NCBI GenBank assembly: GCA_963575745.1
Contig: CAUYUJ010018904.1
Location: 114,501 to 178,500 of the forward strand
Length of the DNA: 64,000 nucleotides
Direction: 5' to 3'
Source: Prorocentrum cordatum
Taxonomy: Eukaryota > Sar > Dinophyceae > Prorocentrales > Prorocentraceae
Shown in pieces: positions 22,176-32,309 of the stretch. Below the pieces are notes generated by a model. That model had not been told where the DNA came from and did not search any database. It saw only the letters and a program-made list of their open reading frames with translations. The position numbers were made by a program, and so were the translations under genes. Within the stretch, counting starts at the first letter, position 1. The number at the start of each line of letters is the position of its first letter.

Positions 22176-22275
22176 NNNNNNNNNNNNNNNNNNNNNNNNN
22201 NNNNNNNNNNNNNNNNNNNNNNNNNNNNNNNNNNNNNNNNNNNNNNNNNNNNNNNNNNNNNNNNNNNNNNNNNNN
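22176..22275. other. Assembly gap (100 N)
   Basis: Exactly 100 N, a conventional gap of unknown size, placed inside a (CAT)n microsatellite. True length unknown. Confidence 1.
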
Positions 22276-22930
22276 ACCAACTTCCTCCGCATCGGAGACT
22301 GGCCGTGGCGACGAGGAGCCTCTCGGATGGCCCGGACGGCTGCGGCGAGCCCACGGGGGAAGTCCAGAGGGGGGCGGGCCTTCTCAGAAGGCTCGGATCG
22401 CCTCCGGCCTTCTGATCCATCTCAAGGGTCTCAAGGACACACAAATAAATGCATACAAATACCGAGATTCTCCACATGTTCCAATATTTTCTGGGTTTTT
22501 GTCTCCCCCCCCACTTCCCATATTTTCCGGGGAATCGACGATTAATTGTGTCTGTGCGTTTTCTCCCCTCCTGACCATTTTCGGAGCCTCCTCCGAAGAC
22601 AGAGACGGCTTCTCAGAAGGCTGGGGGGGCCTCTGAGGAGCCCAACCGCCTTGAGAGAAGGCCTGCCCCCTCTCCTTAGCTGTCCCAGGTACGCAGCACG
22701 CTACCCGTACCGTGTTGACACGGAGCTCACTCAGCACGGAGATTGAAGATGTACGTTTGGCGCGAGACGTTCACCAGATCGTGGGCACATGCGTTGAGCC
22801 ATCACGCAGCGTGTTGTCACGGACGTTTTGAACACGGTACGTGTTGCGTTTCAACACGTGCGTATAGGGCAGCTGATTAGGCTCCTCTCACTTCCCCTCT
22901 GGGTGCGCCGCCGAAAGAAGGGCGAACTAC
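22276..22930. other. No recognisable gene
   Basis: CTTCTCAGAAGGCT words repeat at 22380 and 22608. ACACGGTACGTGTTG/TTCAACACGTGC inverted words lie near 22820-22860. Frames here are short, and two cross the gap. Confidence 0.5.
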
Positions 22931-22934
22931 GCCA

Positions 22935-23525
22935 GGGATGGCCGCCGTTGTCACGACTGGCAGCTACACGCAAGAGTGGCCCTAGGCAAGAGTGACCTTT
23001 CGTTCGCGAGACATTCGGGGGCAAACCCGAGCCCGCAAGACGCTGCTATCGCATCGCGTTCAATCATCTGGGTAATTACGGCAATGTGCCCGCACCAAAG
23101 GCTAGGGCAACATCTTCACGCTTCGCGCTCCACGAAGCGCGATTATCTTCACGCTTTCGTGCCGCCCCGTCCCTCGGAACAGGATGAGAGACTCGCGCCT
23201 CACCCTGAAATGGCCCAGACCGCGAAACGCGACTAACTTCGCACCCTTCTGGTGCCCGCATCAAAAAAGGGCCGCCGTTGTCACGACTGGCGGCTAGCGA
23301 CATTCGGGGACAAACCCGAGCCCGCAAGACGCTGCTATCGAATCGCGTGCAATCATCTGGGTGCCGCAGTGTGCCCGCACCAGAGGCTAGGACAAGCATC
23401 TTGGCGCTTCGCGCTCCGCGAAGCGCCATTATCTTTGCGATTTCGCGCCGATACCTCCTCCAGAACAGGATGAGGGACTCGCGCCTCGCTCTGAGATCGC
23501 CCAGACCGCGAAGCGCGAAACGACT
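22935..23525. repeat. Large tandem duplication containing MITE-related core
   Basis: Unit 1 (about 22935-23270) and unit 2 (about 23271-23525) share GGCCGCCGTTGTCACGACTGG, GACATTCGGGG, AACCCGAGCCCGCAAGACGC, CATCTGGGT, GTGCCCGCACCA and GGATGAGRGACTCGCGCCTC. Unit 1 also has the left arm of the 11230 foldback element. Unit 2 ends near CAGACCGCGAAGCGCGAAAC. Confidence 0.8.
23403..23427. repeat. Perfect hairpin, 11-bp arms, CTC loop
   Basis: GGCGCTTCGCG-CTC-CGCGAAGCGCC. The unit-1 equivalent near 23125-23143 has one mismatch. Confidence 0.85.
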
Positions 23526-23700
23526 ACAGTCGGACCTAGGACAGAAGAACACCCTTCAAGAACATGAGACCCTCCGCCGGCCCAAACTGAAGGACATTCG
23601 GGGGTGCCCTCCCCCATGATGCACAAGAACATTCAACCAACACGAAGAACGTGAGGGCACCCTCCCCGAACCGCACGGCAGAAAAACCGAAGGTAGAAAC
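23515..23700 (+). repeat. Dispersed repeat family B, copy 2
   Basis: GTCGGACCTAGGACAGAAGA, CTTCAAGAACATGAG, GTGCCCTCCCCCATGATGCA and CACCCTCCCCGAACCG, in the order seen at 12640-13000. Confidence 0.75.
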
Positions 23701-23754
23701 AAAAACAGCTAGAAACAACCAGAAAACAACTGGCAACAACCAGAGCAAACCAGG

Positions 23755-24385
23755 GGGGGGCACGATCTGTCCGCCCTCCTTTGCGCAAAGACCCAGCAAT
23801 GAGAATCAGCAAGCGTCCATTGGGCGCCCGAGTTATCCGGGGTAACTCGGGTCCGGGGTAAGTCGGGTTTGGATTCCCGAAAAGGGAACCCGAGTTAGCC
23901 CTGACCCGAGTTACCCCTGATGATTCGGGACTCTGGACGCCCGAGTTATCCGGGGTAACTCGGGTCCGGGGTAACTCGGGCTCGGATTCCCGAGAAACGA
24001 ACCCGAGTTATCCCTGACCCGAGTTACCCCTGATGAATCGGGGCTCTGCGCCCAGTCACGTTTTTTCTGCCTCGATCCGAGACCGACCTCGGTCCGACTG
24101 TAACTTCGCACCCCCGTGGTGCCCGGACCAAGAGGCCCCCCCCGCGATTGGCCACTCTCGCGTGCAGCCCAGACCAGCCCGGGGGGGGCGGCGCGATCTG
24201 TCCGCCCTCCTTTGCGCAGAGACCCAGCAATGAGAATCAGCAAGCGTCCAGTTCACGGTTTTTTTCTGCCTCGATCTGAGACCGACCTCGGTCCGACTGT
24301 CACTTCGCACCCTCGCGGTGCCCGGACCACGAGGCCCCCCCCCCCCGCGATCGGCCACTCTCGCGTGCGCAGCCCAGACCGGCCC
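23755..24385. repeat. Nested duplications with CCCGAGTTA hairpins
   Basis: Two tandem units of about 114 bp (23828-23941 and 23942-24055) each contain CCCGAGTTA-TCCGGGG-TAACTCGGG and its inverted partner TGACCCGAGTTACCCCTGA. Two to three longer direct repeats (23755-23825, 24055-24250, 24254-24385) share CGACCTCGGTCCGACTGT, GTGCCCGGACCA and GATCTGTCCGCCCTCCTTTG. The region is rich in G/C homopolymers. No credible protein. Confidence 0.8.
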
Positions 24386-24449
24386 TCGCCCCCGGGGCGA
24401 GGGCCGCCCCCCCCTTCCCCCCCCCAGCAGCCCCCTGGCGAGGGGAGAA

Positions 24450-24610
24450 ACAAACACACACACACACACACACAGACACAATGAATCCTCGATTCCCCAG
24501 AAAATACGAGAAAATTAACCCTCGATTCCCCAGAAAAATCGCTTCCCCAGAAAAACACACAGACACAATTGTAATCCTCGATTTTCCCCAGAGAATACAG
24601 GAAAATACTG
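24450..24610. repeat. (CA)n plus short GATTCCCCAGAAAA tandem
   Basis: CACACA run at 24454-24476, followed by four imperfect CCTCGATTCCCCAGAAAA units to about 24600. Confidence 0.85.
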
Positions 24611-24804
24611 GGCCTATTTTGATTTGCGGGTATTTCTTTGTGCGTCCTGGGGCCCCTTCCACTCTCGCGTGCAGCCGAGACCCGGCCCGCCCCCGGGCGA
24701 GGGCCGCCCCCTCCCCCCCCCGGGCAGCCCTCGCGCGCCTGCCTGCCGCCCCAGCGACAGCGCGTCGAGCGCCGCGGCGTGCGAGTCCTCCCGCCAGGGC
24801 TGCG

Positions 24805-24995
24805 GTGGTGGTCGTCGTCGTCGTCGTCGTCGTTCTTGTCGCCGTCGTCGTCGTCCTTGTCCTCGTCCTCGTCCTCGTTCTAGTCGCCGTCGTTGCCCTC
24901 CTCCTCCTCCTCCTCCTCCTCCTCCTCCTCCTCCTCCTCCTCTTCGCTTTCCGCCTCTTCTTCCTCCTCCTCCTCCTCCTCCTCCTCCTCCTCAG
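24805..24995. repeat. (GTC)n and (CTC)n microsatellites
   Basis: GTCGTC run (24808-24880) followed by CTC run (24898-24993), separated by GTTCTAGTCGCC. Confidence 0.95.
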
Positions 24996-25130
24996 GGGCC
25001 AGTCGGGGTGGGGCGTCTAGGGAAAGCCTTCTCCTCTTAGATGGCGACGTCTGGGCCCTCCCCCCACCAACAACCGATTCTCATGAATCGATGTGAGGCG
25101 GGGGGAGGGTTTAGATTTCGCCACGCGTTT

Positions 25131-25212
25131 GACGAACTCCGAGCCCTACCCCCGCTGCCCATCGAGTTGCCTGAACCCTTGCTCGGCGAGGGTAGGGGTT
25201 CGGAGTTCGCCG
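25131..25212. repeat. Inverted repeat, ~20-bp arms
   Basis: GACGAACTCCGAGCCCTACC at 25131 pairs with GGGTAGGGGTTCGGAGTTCG at 25190 across a loop of about 38 nt. Cruciform or RNA hairpin possible. No annotation suggested. Confidence 0.7.
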
Positions 25213-25524
25213 CCGAGCTCGGGGAACGCCTGCTCCTCTTGCCATGGAGCGTACGATCGTCGCGCACATGTCGGAACCAGAACGATTCGAGCGAATCAGA
25301 CTGGTGTGCAGTGGAGGCCAGTTCACAAGAAACCTTCCACAAGAAACCAAACCCTGGGACCCCAGGACGCCCATTGATTCTTGGTGCGGGCACGTCACGC
25401 TGTCCATGGCAAAACCATGAGAGCCCAAGAAACCCAGGGCACCCTGGAGGCAAGCAGGATGTTTCTTGGCATGGGCCTCCACTGTAGACTGGTATCACAC
25501 AAACAACCAAGGACCTGCAAGCCC

Positions 25525-25705
25525 AGAATCGAATCGATAAGTCGAATCGGCGATCGACATGGATCGGATCGGCGGAAATCGGCAGCCGAGTCGGAACAAG
25601 TCGAATCGGCGGAAATCGGTAGGCTTGCATGCGCCCAGTGAGAAATCGTAACCCAGATCGGAATCCCAAATCGAATCGAATCGAATCGGAGGAATCGAAA
25701 AAAGT
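25525..25705 (+). repeat. Dispersed repeat family C, copy 3
   Basis: AATCGATAAGTCGAATCGG, GGATCGGCGGAAATCGGCAG, CCGAGTCGGAACAAGTCGAA, CGGAATCCCAAATCGAATCG. Closest to copy 2. Confidence 0.8.
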
Positions 25706-25796
25706 GCTGCCTCCACTGAAGACTGGTAAGACACAAGCAACCAATGTTCTGCAACGGCATGCTGCCGCGCGGAAGAAACTTATCCCTGCAAAGCAA

Positions 25797-27439
25797 CCTA
25801 CCAGCGATGTGTATAAGCATCTCTGGAAGTATTCCCCTTACGATTCAGGCGAGAATCCAGTTGTAGAATTCGGCTGTTCTCGCAGTCGCAGTCGCAATGA
25901 CAGTCGCAGTGGCAACGGCCTTAGGATCCAATGGAATCCTACGGATTCCGAGGGATTCTAAGGCATCCTTAGGCATCCGTAGGAAACCTTGGGAATCCTT
26001 AGGAATCCTGATTCCTAAGGATTCCTACGGATTCCGAAGGATTCCTGAGGAATCCTAAGGATTCCTGAGGATGCTTAACTATGCCTACGGATTCCTAAGA
26101 ATGCCTACGGATTCCTAAGGATTCCTAGGGATTCCTAAGGATTCCTATGGATTCCTACGGATGCCTCAGCCTGCTTCACTTTCAGCCTCAGCCTCAGCCT
26201 GCCTCGGCTTGCCTCAGCCTCAGCCTCAGCCTGCCTCGGCCTCAGCCTCAGCCTGCCTCAGCCTCATCCTCAGCCTGCCTCGGCCTCATCCTGCGTCAGC
26301 CTCAGTCTCTGCCTCAGCCTCAGCCTGGCTCAGCCTCAGCCCCAGCCTCAGCCTCAGCCTCAGCCTGCCTCGGCCTCAGCCTGCCTCGGCCTCAGCCTGC
26401 CTCAGCCTCCCCTCTTCCGCCCCCCCCCCCTCCCCCCCCCATTCAGCCTCACCTTGTCTCAGCTTCGGCCTGCCTCGGCCTCATCCTCAGACTCAGCCTC
26501 AGTCTCAGCCTGTCTCGGCCTGAGCCTGCCTCGGCCTCAGCCTCAGCCTCAGCCTGCCTCAGCCTCAGCCTCAGCCTGTCTCAGCCTCAGCCTGCATCAG
26601 CCTCAGCCTCAGCCTGCCTCAGCCGCAGCTTGCCTCATTCTCAGCCACAGCCTCAGCCTGCCTCAGCCTCAGCCTCAGCCTCAGCCTCAGCCTCAGCGTC
26701 AGCCTCTCAGCCTCAGCCTGCATCAGCCTCAGCCTCAGCCTCAGCCTGCCTCAGCCTCAGTCTCAGCCTGCCTCATCCTCAGCCTGCCTCAGCCTCAGTC
26801 TCAGCCTGCCTCGGCCTCAGCCTGCGTCAGCCTCAGCCTCAGCCTGCCTCAGCCTCAGCCTGCCTCAGCCTCAGCCTCAGCCTGCCTCGGCGTGCCTCAG
26901 CCTCAGCCTCAGCCTGCCTCGGCCTCAGCCTGCCTCAGCCTCAGCCTGCCTCAGCTCGGGCATTCAAAATATGGCACATGACTGGTGTTCTGGGAACACG
27001 AAGAACACGAAGTGGCCTACAATTGGCTCCGGGCATTCAACATGTGGCCTGCGAAAGGTGTTCCGGGAACACGAAGAACACGAAGTGGCCTACAGTTGGC
27101 TCCAGGCATTCAACATGTGGCCTGGGAATGGTGTTCTGGGAAGACGAAGAACACGAAGTGGCCTACAGTTGGCTCCAGGCATTCAACATGTGGCCTGGGA
27201 ATGGTGTTCTGGGAAGACGAAGAACACGCAGTGGCCTACAGTTGGCTCCGGGCATTCAAAATGTGGCCTGGGAATGGTGTTATGTTGGCTCCGGGCAGTC
27301 AAAATGTGGCCTGGGATATGGTTTTGGGGAGTCCCCGGATTCCCGCGGCACCCGTCCGGCATCTGCCTGGACCCCCCTGGGGAGTCATAATGCTCTCTTT
27401 TGACACCGCTAGAAACCTATCAGTCTTCGCTGTTAGGTA
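25797..27439 (+). mobile_element. Composite satellite-bearing element, copy 2 (about 1.64 kb)
   Basis: Inverted relative to 19123-20069. Order: unique left segment (CCTACCAGCGATGTGTATAA...CCAGTTGTAGAATTC); a GATTCCTAAGG/GATTCCTACGG 10-bp array unique to this copy (25925-26160); a GCCTCAGCCTCA satellite (26160-26955); about five 70-80 bp units (ATTCAACATGTGGCCTGGGA, 26960-27320); then a unique right segment with GGGGAGTCATAATGCTCTCT ending in TTCGCTGTTAGGTAA. Satellite lengths differ between copies while the flanks are conserved. The 418-residue plus frame is satellite translation. Confidence 0.7.
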
Positions 27440-27534
27440 AAAAAGGTGGTGGTACCCTGCGAATGACGAACATACAGCCCACAAGGGCACGGTACAGAGC
27501 GTGCGGCAGGCCGACGCTGAAACGCTTCCTCCTC

Positions 27535-27690
27535 CTCGTCCTCTCCTCCTCCTCCTCCTCCTCATCCTCCTCGCCCTCCTCCTCCTCCTCCTCCTCGTCC
27601 TCCTCGTCCTCCTCGGCCTCCTCGTCCTCCTCGTCCTCCTCGTCCTCCTCCTCCTCCTCCTCCTCCTTGTCCTCCTCCTCCTGCTCCCTG
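27535..27690. repeat. (CTC)n microsatellite
   Basis: CTC/CTCGTC units over about 155 bp. Confidence 0.95.
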
Positions 27691-27699
27691 TTTTCTTTT

Positions 27700-28195
27700 C
27701 GCTGTGCTCTGTGGGTTGTATCCCCGCTACCTTTCACGACATTGCTTGGGGGGGCTGCGGGCAGCCGCAAGTACCCCCCCGGGGAGAGCGCAACTGACTG
27801 ACTCATTCGAGGGTCACGGCCAACCAACCGACTATCTCCTCCGTCCAGGAAGCGCTCGCCTTTCAAGGCGACGCTACTCGCAGCGAACATAATGCTTGCA
27901 AGGACTTATGAGAAGGGACCTGGTAAAGGAGGGTGTTTACTCTGGTCCGCCTCCTCTTCCTCCTCCACCTCTTCCAGGGAAGGGGGGCCATGCAATCATC
28001 CGCCACCGTGCCCCCTGGCACATTGAAGCGTGGCAGAATGCCAAAGGCTGCCTGGCAAAGTGTTCGGCATTTCTCCAAGAAAGGCCGCCCCTCCTCATCA
28101 CACGTAGTTATTCATCCGCATGCACCACCAGCCCCGAGCCCCTCGTCAAACAACAGCTATGGGCCCGCGCTTCTGAGGCTAGGCTTCCCTGCGCA
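27700..28195. other. No recognisable gene
   Basis: Mixed sequence with short frames on both strands. No homology recognised. Confidence 0.5.
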
Positions 28196-28500
28196 ACACG
28201 ATGAAGCCGGGCTCCCGAGGCCACGGTCCCCTGGAAAAGACAAGGCCTCCGCGCTCCCGACGCTGCAGTCCCTTGTGACAGACGGGGCGTCCGCGCTCCC
28301 GAGGCCACGATCCCCCGCAAACGATGAGGGATCCGCGCTCCCGCGTGCCCAGGAGACGAGGGATGAGACAGGCGAGCGAGGCCGCCAATGTGGCCCAGCA
28401 TGTCTCCAAGACGGCCCACGATGGCTAGGGCTCCGACGAGGGCCACACGGAGGCCTAAACGGCCCCCAAGCGAGCTCCAACAAGGCTCCAACCTGACCCC
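28196..28500. repeat. Family D-like array, ~57-bp units
   Basis: Three units of CCGCGCTCCCGAGGCCACGG / TCCCCYGNAAANGAYRAGG, then CGGCCCACGATGGC- and AACGGCCCCCAAGCGAGCTC-type words. Confidence 0.7.
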
Positions 28501-29100
28501 TGTGGCGTTCACGACTCTTGACGTCTTTGTCGCACTCCTTGCTTCCTCACTTCCTTCCGTTCCACCGTGCTGTCTATAGGCAGATGCCTTTGACAACCAG
28601 ATGCGTTTAAAATGATCTGGACTTGGAATATGTTGCGCGCTTGATGGACGAACACTCTTGGCGGTTCCGTTGTCGCCATTGTCGCTACACATGCAATTTT
28701 TTCGACGCCCGCAACATCTCGCGAGTAACCCGTGCACTCCGTGGCGATGCGCGGCAGAGACTGACCAATGGCATAATGTACAGCAACATCTCAGACATGA
28801 AAAGAAAACACTGGCGTTAGGTCGGGCCTGTCCCCTACATGGGGTTTTGGGAGAACAATAAAATGTACTCCAAAAATGCCCCCACATGGTCAAACATGAT
28901 AAACAAAATCGTCCCCAGACGATTTTTTGACTATTTTGGAACATCCCCCCCTGTAGAAGGACAAGCCCGACTTACCACTGGCGAGAAGTACCGCCGTCGC
29001 GCTACCATCAGGAGCGCTGCACAACGACGGGGCCTCTGTGGCCACGGCCAGTCCCCGCCACGAGGACAGGCTAGAACCAGGGCACGGACCGCAAACCAGA
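28501..29100. other. No recognisable gene
   Basis: Less GC-rich spacer. No frame longer than about 70 residues is free of repeat artefacts. Confidence 0.5.
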
Positions 29101-29212
29101 GCCCCTCCTCCTCCTCCTCCTCCTCCTCCTCCTCCTCCTCCTCCTGCTCCTGCTCCTCCTCCTCCTCCTCCTCCTCCTCCTCCTCCTCCTCCTCCTCCTA
29201 CTCCTCCCTGCA
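29101..29212. repeat. (CTC)n microsatellite
   Basis: CTC repeat with a CTGCTC interruption. Gives poly-Ser, poly-Pro and poly-Gly artefact frames. Confidence 0.95.
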
Positions 29213-29247
29213 TCCAGTGCGATCCTGCTTTTCACGGTCTTTCGACA

Positions 29248-29389
29248 AGCGCGCTCCACTACTCGCAAAGTAACTACTCGCAAATGGCCTGGATTCACAG
29301 CGGGGGGCTTACGATACATTACGTCGAGGCAATACTGTTTTTTTTTCGGAGGCTTGCGAGTAGGCACTTTGCGAGTAGTGGAACGCGCT
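29248..29389. mobile_element. Foldback/MITE-like element, about 142 bp, ~37-bp TIRs
   Basis: The left arm AGCGCGCTCCACTACTCGCA continues AAGTAACTACTCGCAA. The reverse complement of the right arm is AGCGCGTTCCACTACTCGCA continuing AAGTGCCTACTCGCAA. Only a few mismatches over about 37 bp. Each arm holds two CTACTCGCAA words. The roughly 65-bp centre includes an eleven-T run (29336-29346) and no coding potential. Target duplication not clear. Confidence 0.8.
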
Positions 29390-29399
29390 CGGTGAGTCT

Positions 29400-29994
29400 T
29401 GGCCCTGTTGATCCTTCGCGTCTCCCCACCAACCCATGTAGAAACGACGCGCAGGCGAGTTGCAGGGAGAAGGCGCGGTGGGTTCTGCGCTCACGTGCTT
29501 TGCTTAACAGTTCTCCCGCGCGCCAGGGGAACGTGGTGCCCAATTTGCGCCCGCACGTCGCGCATGGCTTATGAGGACACACTTCGACCGATCTGTACGA
29601 TGCGTGCGGCGCCCAGCGTGTTGCCACAAACAGAAGCGCCGCTCGCATGAATGTGCGAGCAGTGCGAATAATCGATACGCCAAGCCACACTATCACAGCA
29701 GGAGGGAATTGCACCTGTGCCACCACAGAGGGAAGGCCCAGAGTGTTTGCTGCATATCGCATACAATCAACGCTGGCAGTCAGCCCGCAACAGGCACTCC
29801 GATCGAGATAGGATGCACTCGGTTGCCGAACGCACCAGCCCACACATCACGGTAAAATGCGTTGTGCGCACTGCGCCAATGCGCTTGGCTTAACACTCAA
29901 GCTGTGCGCTGATGGACAGTGATGCCAAACAAATGCTGCCAATTAATCTAGTATACCTGAAAACACCCAATCAGTGGATGATTTGAAAATTAAG
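29400..29994. other. No gene; start of a ~90-bp direct repeat
   Basis: 29750-29845 (AGGCACTCCGATCGAGATAGG, GCACTCGGTTGCCGAACGCA) is repeated with changes at 30180-30265. The two copies flank the GATCGAT array. Confidence 0.6.
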
Positions 29995-30190
29995 ATGGAT
30001 CTTGAGATCGATTTTGCGATCGATAATGAGATCGATAGTGTAATCGATAGAGGACGGTTCTAAGGTCGATCGTGAGACCGAGAGTGAAACCGGTTGAATG
30101 AGATCGATAGGGAGATCGATCGCGAGATCGCTCGTGCGATCTCTAATGAGATCGCTTGCGAGATCGATTGTGAGATCGATTGTAATCGGC
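29995..30190. repeat. Tandem array, GATCGATARTGAGATCG family
   Basis: Same vocabulary as 20915-21165, here bracketed by a roughly 90-bp direct repeat. Confidence 0.85.
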
Positions 30191-30544
30191 ACTGGCAATC
30201 AGGCAGTAATAGGCACTCCGACCGAGATAGGTCAAATGCACTGGGTTGCCGAATGCACGGGCATCAACTGAGAGACGTGGCTTAGATGCACTCAATTGCC
30301 ACGACTGCTGGCCTACACAACATTGTACACGGATTTGAACGCGGGCTTCACTTTTCTCAAGCGCAAAAAAAATGGGTGCCCCAACACCGGCGACACAATC
30401 ATTTCTGATGACACGCTCTAGCCGGGTCGTGCGAATCCCTCCAACTCCGACGCTGGTCCACTTCCCCATTCGCCTGGCCACGCGGAGATGGTGCTTGAAG
30501 GCGTATCGGGATGGATTGGCTGTCGACCTGAAGCTTGTTAGAAG

Positions 30545-30760
30545 CCTCTTGTGGTCTCTTGTGGGCCCCTCGACAGCACCTTGCTGCCAGCCATGGCTGC
30601 CCGCAATGAGCGCGTCACGATTTCGAGGGCTTTCGAAGGGCAGCTTGGGCCGCCATCTTGGAGAGCGTCCAGGCCGATTTGGGGCTCTTCTGGGGCCGTC
30701 CTGGACCCCTTCTGGGGTTCTCCTGGGCCGTCCTGGGCGCCCTGAAGCCAGGCGGTAACA
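30545..30760. repeat. Repeat family D copy (minus vocabulary)
   Basis: GGGCTCTTCTGGGGCCGTCC / TGGACCCCTTCTGGGG-type words, the reverse complement of the 15-kb array. Confidence 0.65.
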
Positions 30761-30915
30761 AATCCACCCAACGCGTACATCACCTGCACAAAACCAAAAT
30801 GACTTCTGCCTTCTGCCTTGCAGGAGCCTTTCTTGGGGTCCCCGTGCGGCCTTCTTTGGTCGCCTCTGGTGCCGTCCTGGGGCGATCTGGCCTTCTCCTT
30901 TCTCCTCCTCGACAG

Positions 30916-30985
30916 AGGAGGAGGAGGAGGAGGAGGAGGAGGAGGAGGAGGAGGAGGAAGAGGAGGAGGAGGAGGAGGAGGAGGT
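30916..30985. repeat. (GGA)n microsatellite
   Basis: Nearly pure GGA run with one GGAAGA interruption. Confidence 0.95.
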
Positions 30986-31399
30986 GCCCTGTGTTGCCCT
31001 CTCTGGCCTTGCGTTGCCTCGTCTTCGACGCCGCCCTACACCGTCTCGGAAGCCACCTTAGGCCGCCTTGGAGGCGAAGGCGTGCTGGTGTCTTGGCCTC
31101 AAATCGACTGGAGTAGGTTCTTTCGCGCTTGCTGGCAAAATTGTTAGATCTCTAGCGGCTGTATCACCATCAAAATATTCGGTGGAACTCGCTCCAAGAT
31201 CACCCATGGCAGCTCCAAGATGGGCAGGGAGGTTTCAGGAGGGCCCCGAAGGCCCCAAGTGTGTGCCAAGGGGGCCCATGGCTCCGACGGGTCGACCCTG
31301 CTCATAAACACTCCCACTATTCCTTTAGGGCGTGAGTGGTTTAGGGAGTTTCTTCTTCCACCCTCCCTTCTTCCCCTTCGGGGAGGGGTTTCCCCCTCA
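30986..31399. other. No gene; short family-D patch at about 31195-31270
   Basis: GGCCCCGAAGGCCCCAAGTG-type words only. No credible frame. Confidence 0.5.
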
Positions 31400-31790
31400 C
31401 CTGAGGGGCAACGATAGCGGGGGATGGGCATAGGGGTGGATGCATCGACCTGGAATCGGCGGTGCATCGCCGATAGATCGGCGATAGGCCCCCGATAATG
31501 GATCCGCACCTTGCTGGGCGGGGTGGGATTATTGGGCCCCCATCGGCGATCAATGGGCGATTGGGAGTCGACGCATCCCCCCCCTATGCCCATCCCCCCC
31601 TATCGTTGCCCCTGATCCCCCCCCTATGCCTATCCCCTATGCCTATCCCCACCTATCCCCCTATGCCTATCCCCCCTTTATCCCCCTATGCCTATTCCCT
31701 ATGCCTACCCCCCCCTATCTCCTATGCCTATCGTTGCCCCTATGCCTATCCCCTCCTATCCCCCTATGCCCCCTATCGCCCTCCACGCCC
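31400..31790. repeat. Minisatellite of CCCCCTATGCCTAT units plus GATCGGCGAT inverted words
   Basis: From 31580 to 31780, about 14 units of CCCCTATGCCTATCC-like sequence. The 31400-31580 part has GATAGCGGGGGATGGGCATAG and GATAGATCGGCGATAGGC, which are reverse-sense relatives of the same words, so the two parts can base-pair. Confidence 0.8.
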
Positions 31791-31916
31791 TGGGTCTGGG
31801 CGGGCCGGGGATGGTTAGAGCGCCCCAGAGGGCCCAGCATGGCTCCGCGAGGGCCTCAGACAGCCCAGGAGCACCTCCGCGATGAAATGAGATGGTGCAA
31901 CATTGCTCGATATGGC

Positions 31917-31921
31917 TTCCA
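31917..31921. repeat. Target-site duplication, left (TTCCA)
   Basis: TTCCA immediately outside the left LTR equals TTCCA at 48299-48303. Five bp is typical of copia-type integration. Confidence 0.8.
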
Positions 31922-32206
31922 GTCGAAAACAAGCTGGTAAGCTTAGGTATGTGTTACGCTTTAAGCGTTGCCATATCCCAGGCTTTGGCTCATATCGCAT
32001 GAGCAAGAGTGCGAGACGAAGCATGGGATCTGGAGTAAAGGATAGGATGGGCATCGTCAATGGAAAAGGTATTTTCCGATCTCTGATGCAAGTCGTGCGC
32101 CTCAGTGAGGCACAGTCATATATCTGGCCGGGCCCGGCTTGAGCCAGGCACGGCAGCGGTACATGCTCGATTTATACCTCGCCTTTAACCTTCTCCGTTT
32201 AAAGTC
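31922..32206 (-). repeat. 3' LTR (285 bp)
   Basis: Identical by eye to 48014-48298. On the sense strand it starts GACTTTAAACGG and ends CTTGTTTTCGAC, so it lacks the usual TG...CA termini. It carries GCCGGGCCCGGC and GCCTCA-G-TGAGGC palindromes and a TATAAAT copy. The first ~46 Gag codons are also present here, followed by unrelated flank. Confidence 0.93.
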
Positions 32207-32220
32207 GGAGGGGGAGGAGA
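32207..32220 (+). other. Purine tract beside the 3' LTR, on the antisense strand
   Basis: GGAGGGGGAGGAGA abuts the LTR on the plus strand. The element's sense strand here is therefore polypyrimidine, whereas a plus-strand primer (PPT) should be purine-rich in the sense strand. It is either coincidental or an atypical priming arrangement. Confidence 0.5.
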
Positions 32221-32309
32221 CGAGCAGGTACCGCACTTCTACACTATGCGGAAAAACAGTGCTAAGCAGCAGCGGCTGCCTACAAGGAAGGGGCGCGCGA
32301 GTAGCCTCG

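Noticed and set aside
26147-27403. 418-residue plus-strand frame
   Set aside because: Translation of two satellites (GCCTCA words and a 70-80 bp unit); all three frames are equally open and no domain is present.
28108-28944. 278-residue minus frame with hydrophobic stretches
   Set aside because: Its C-terminal half is family-D repeat (SGARTPRLSQGTAASGAR words), and the N-terminal half has no recognisable domain or supporting context.
31815-32060. Small minus frame identical to the Gag N-terminus
   Set aside because: It is the 3' LTR copy of the first 46 Gag codons running into unrelated flank, not a separate gene.
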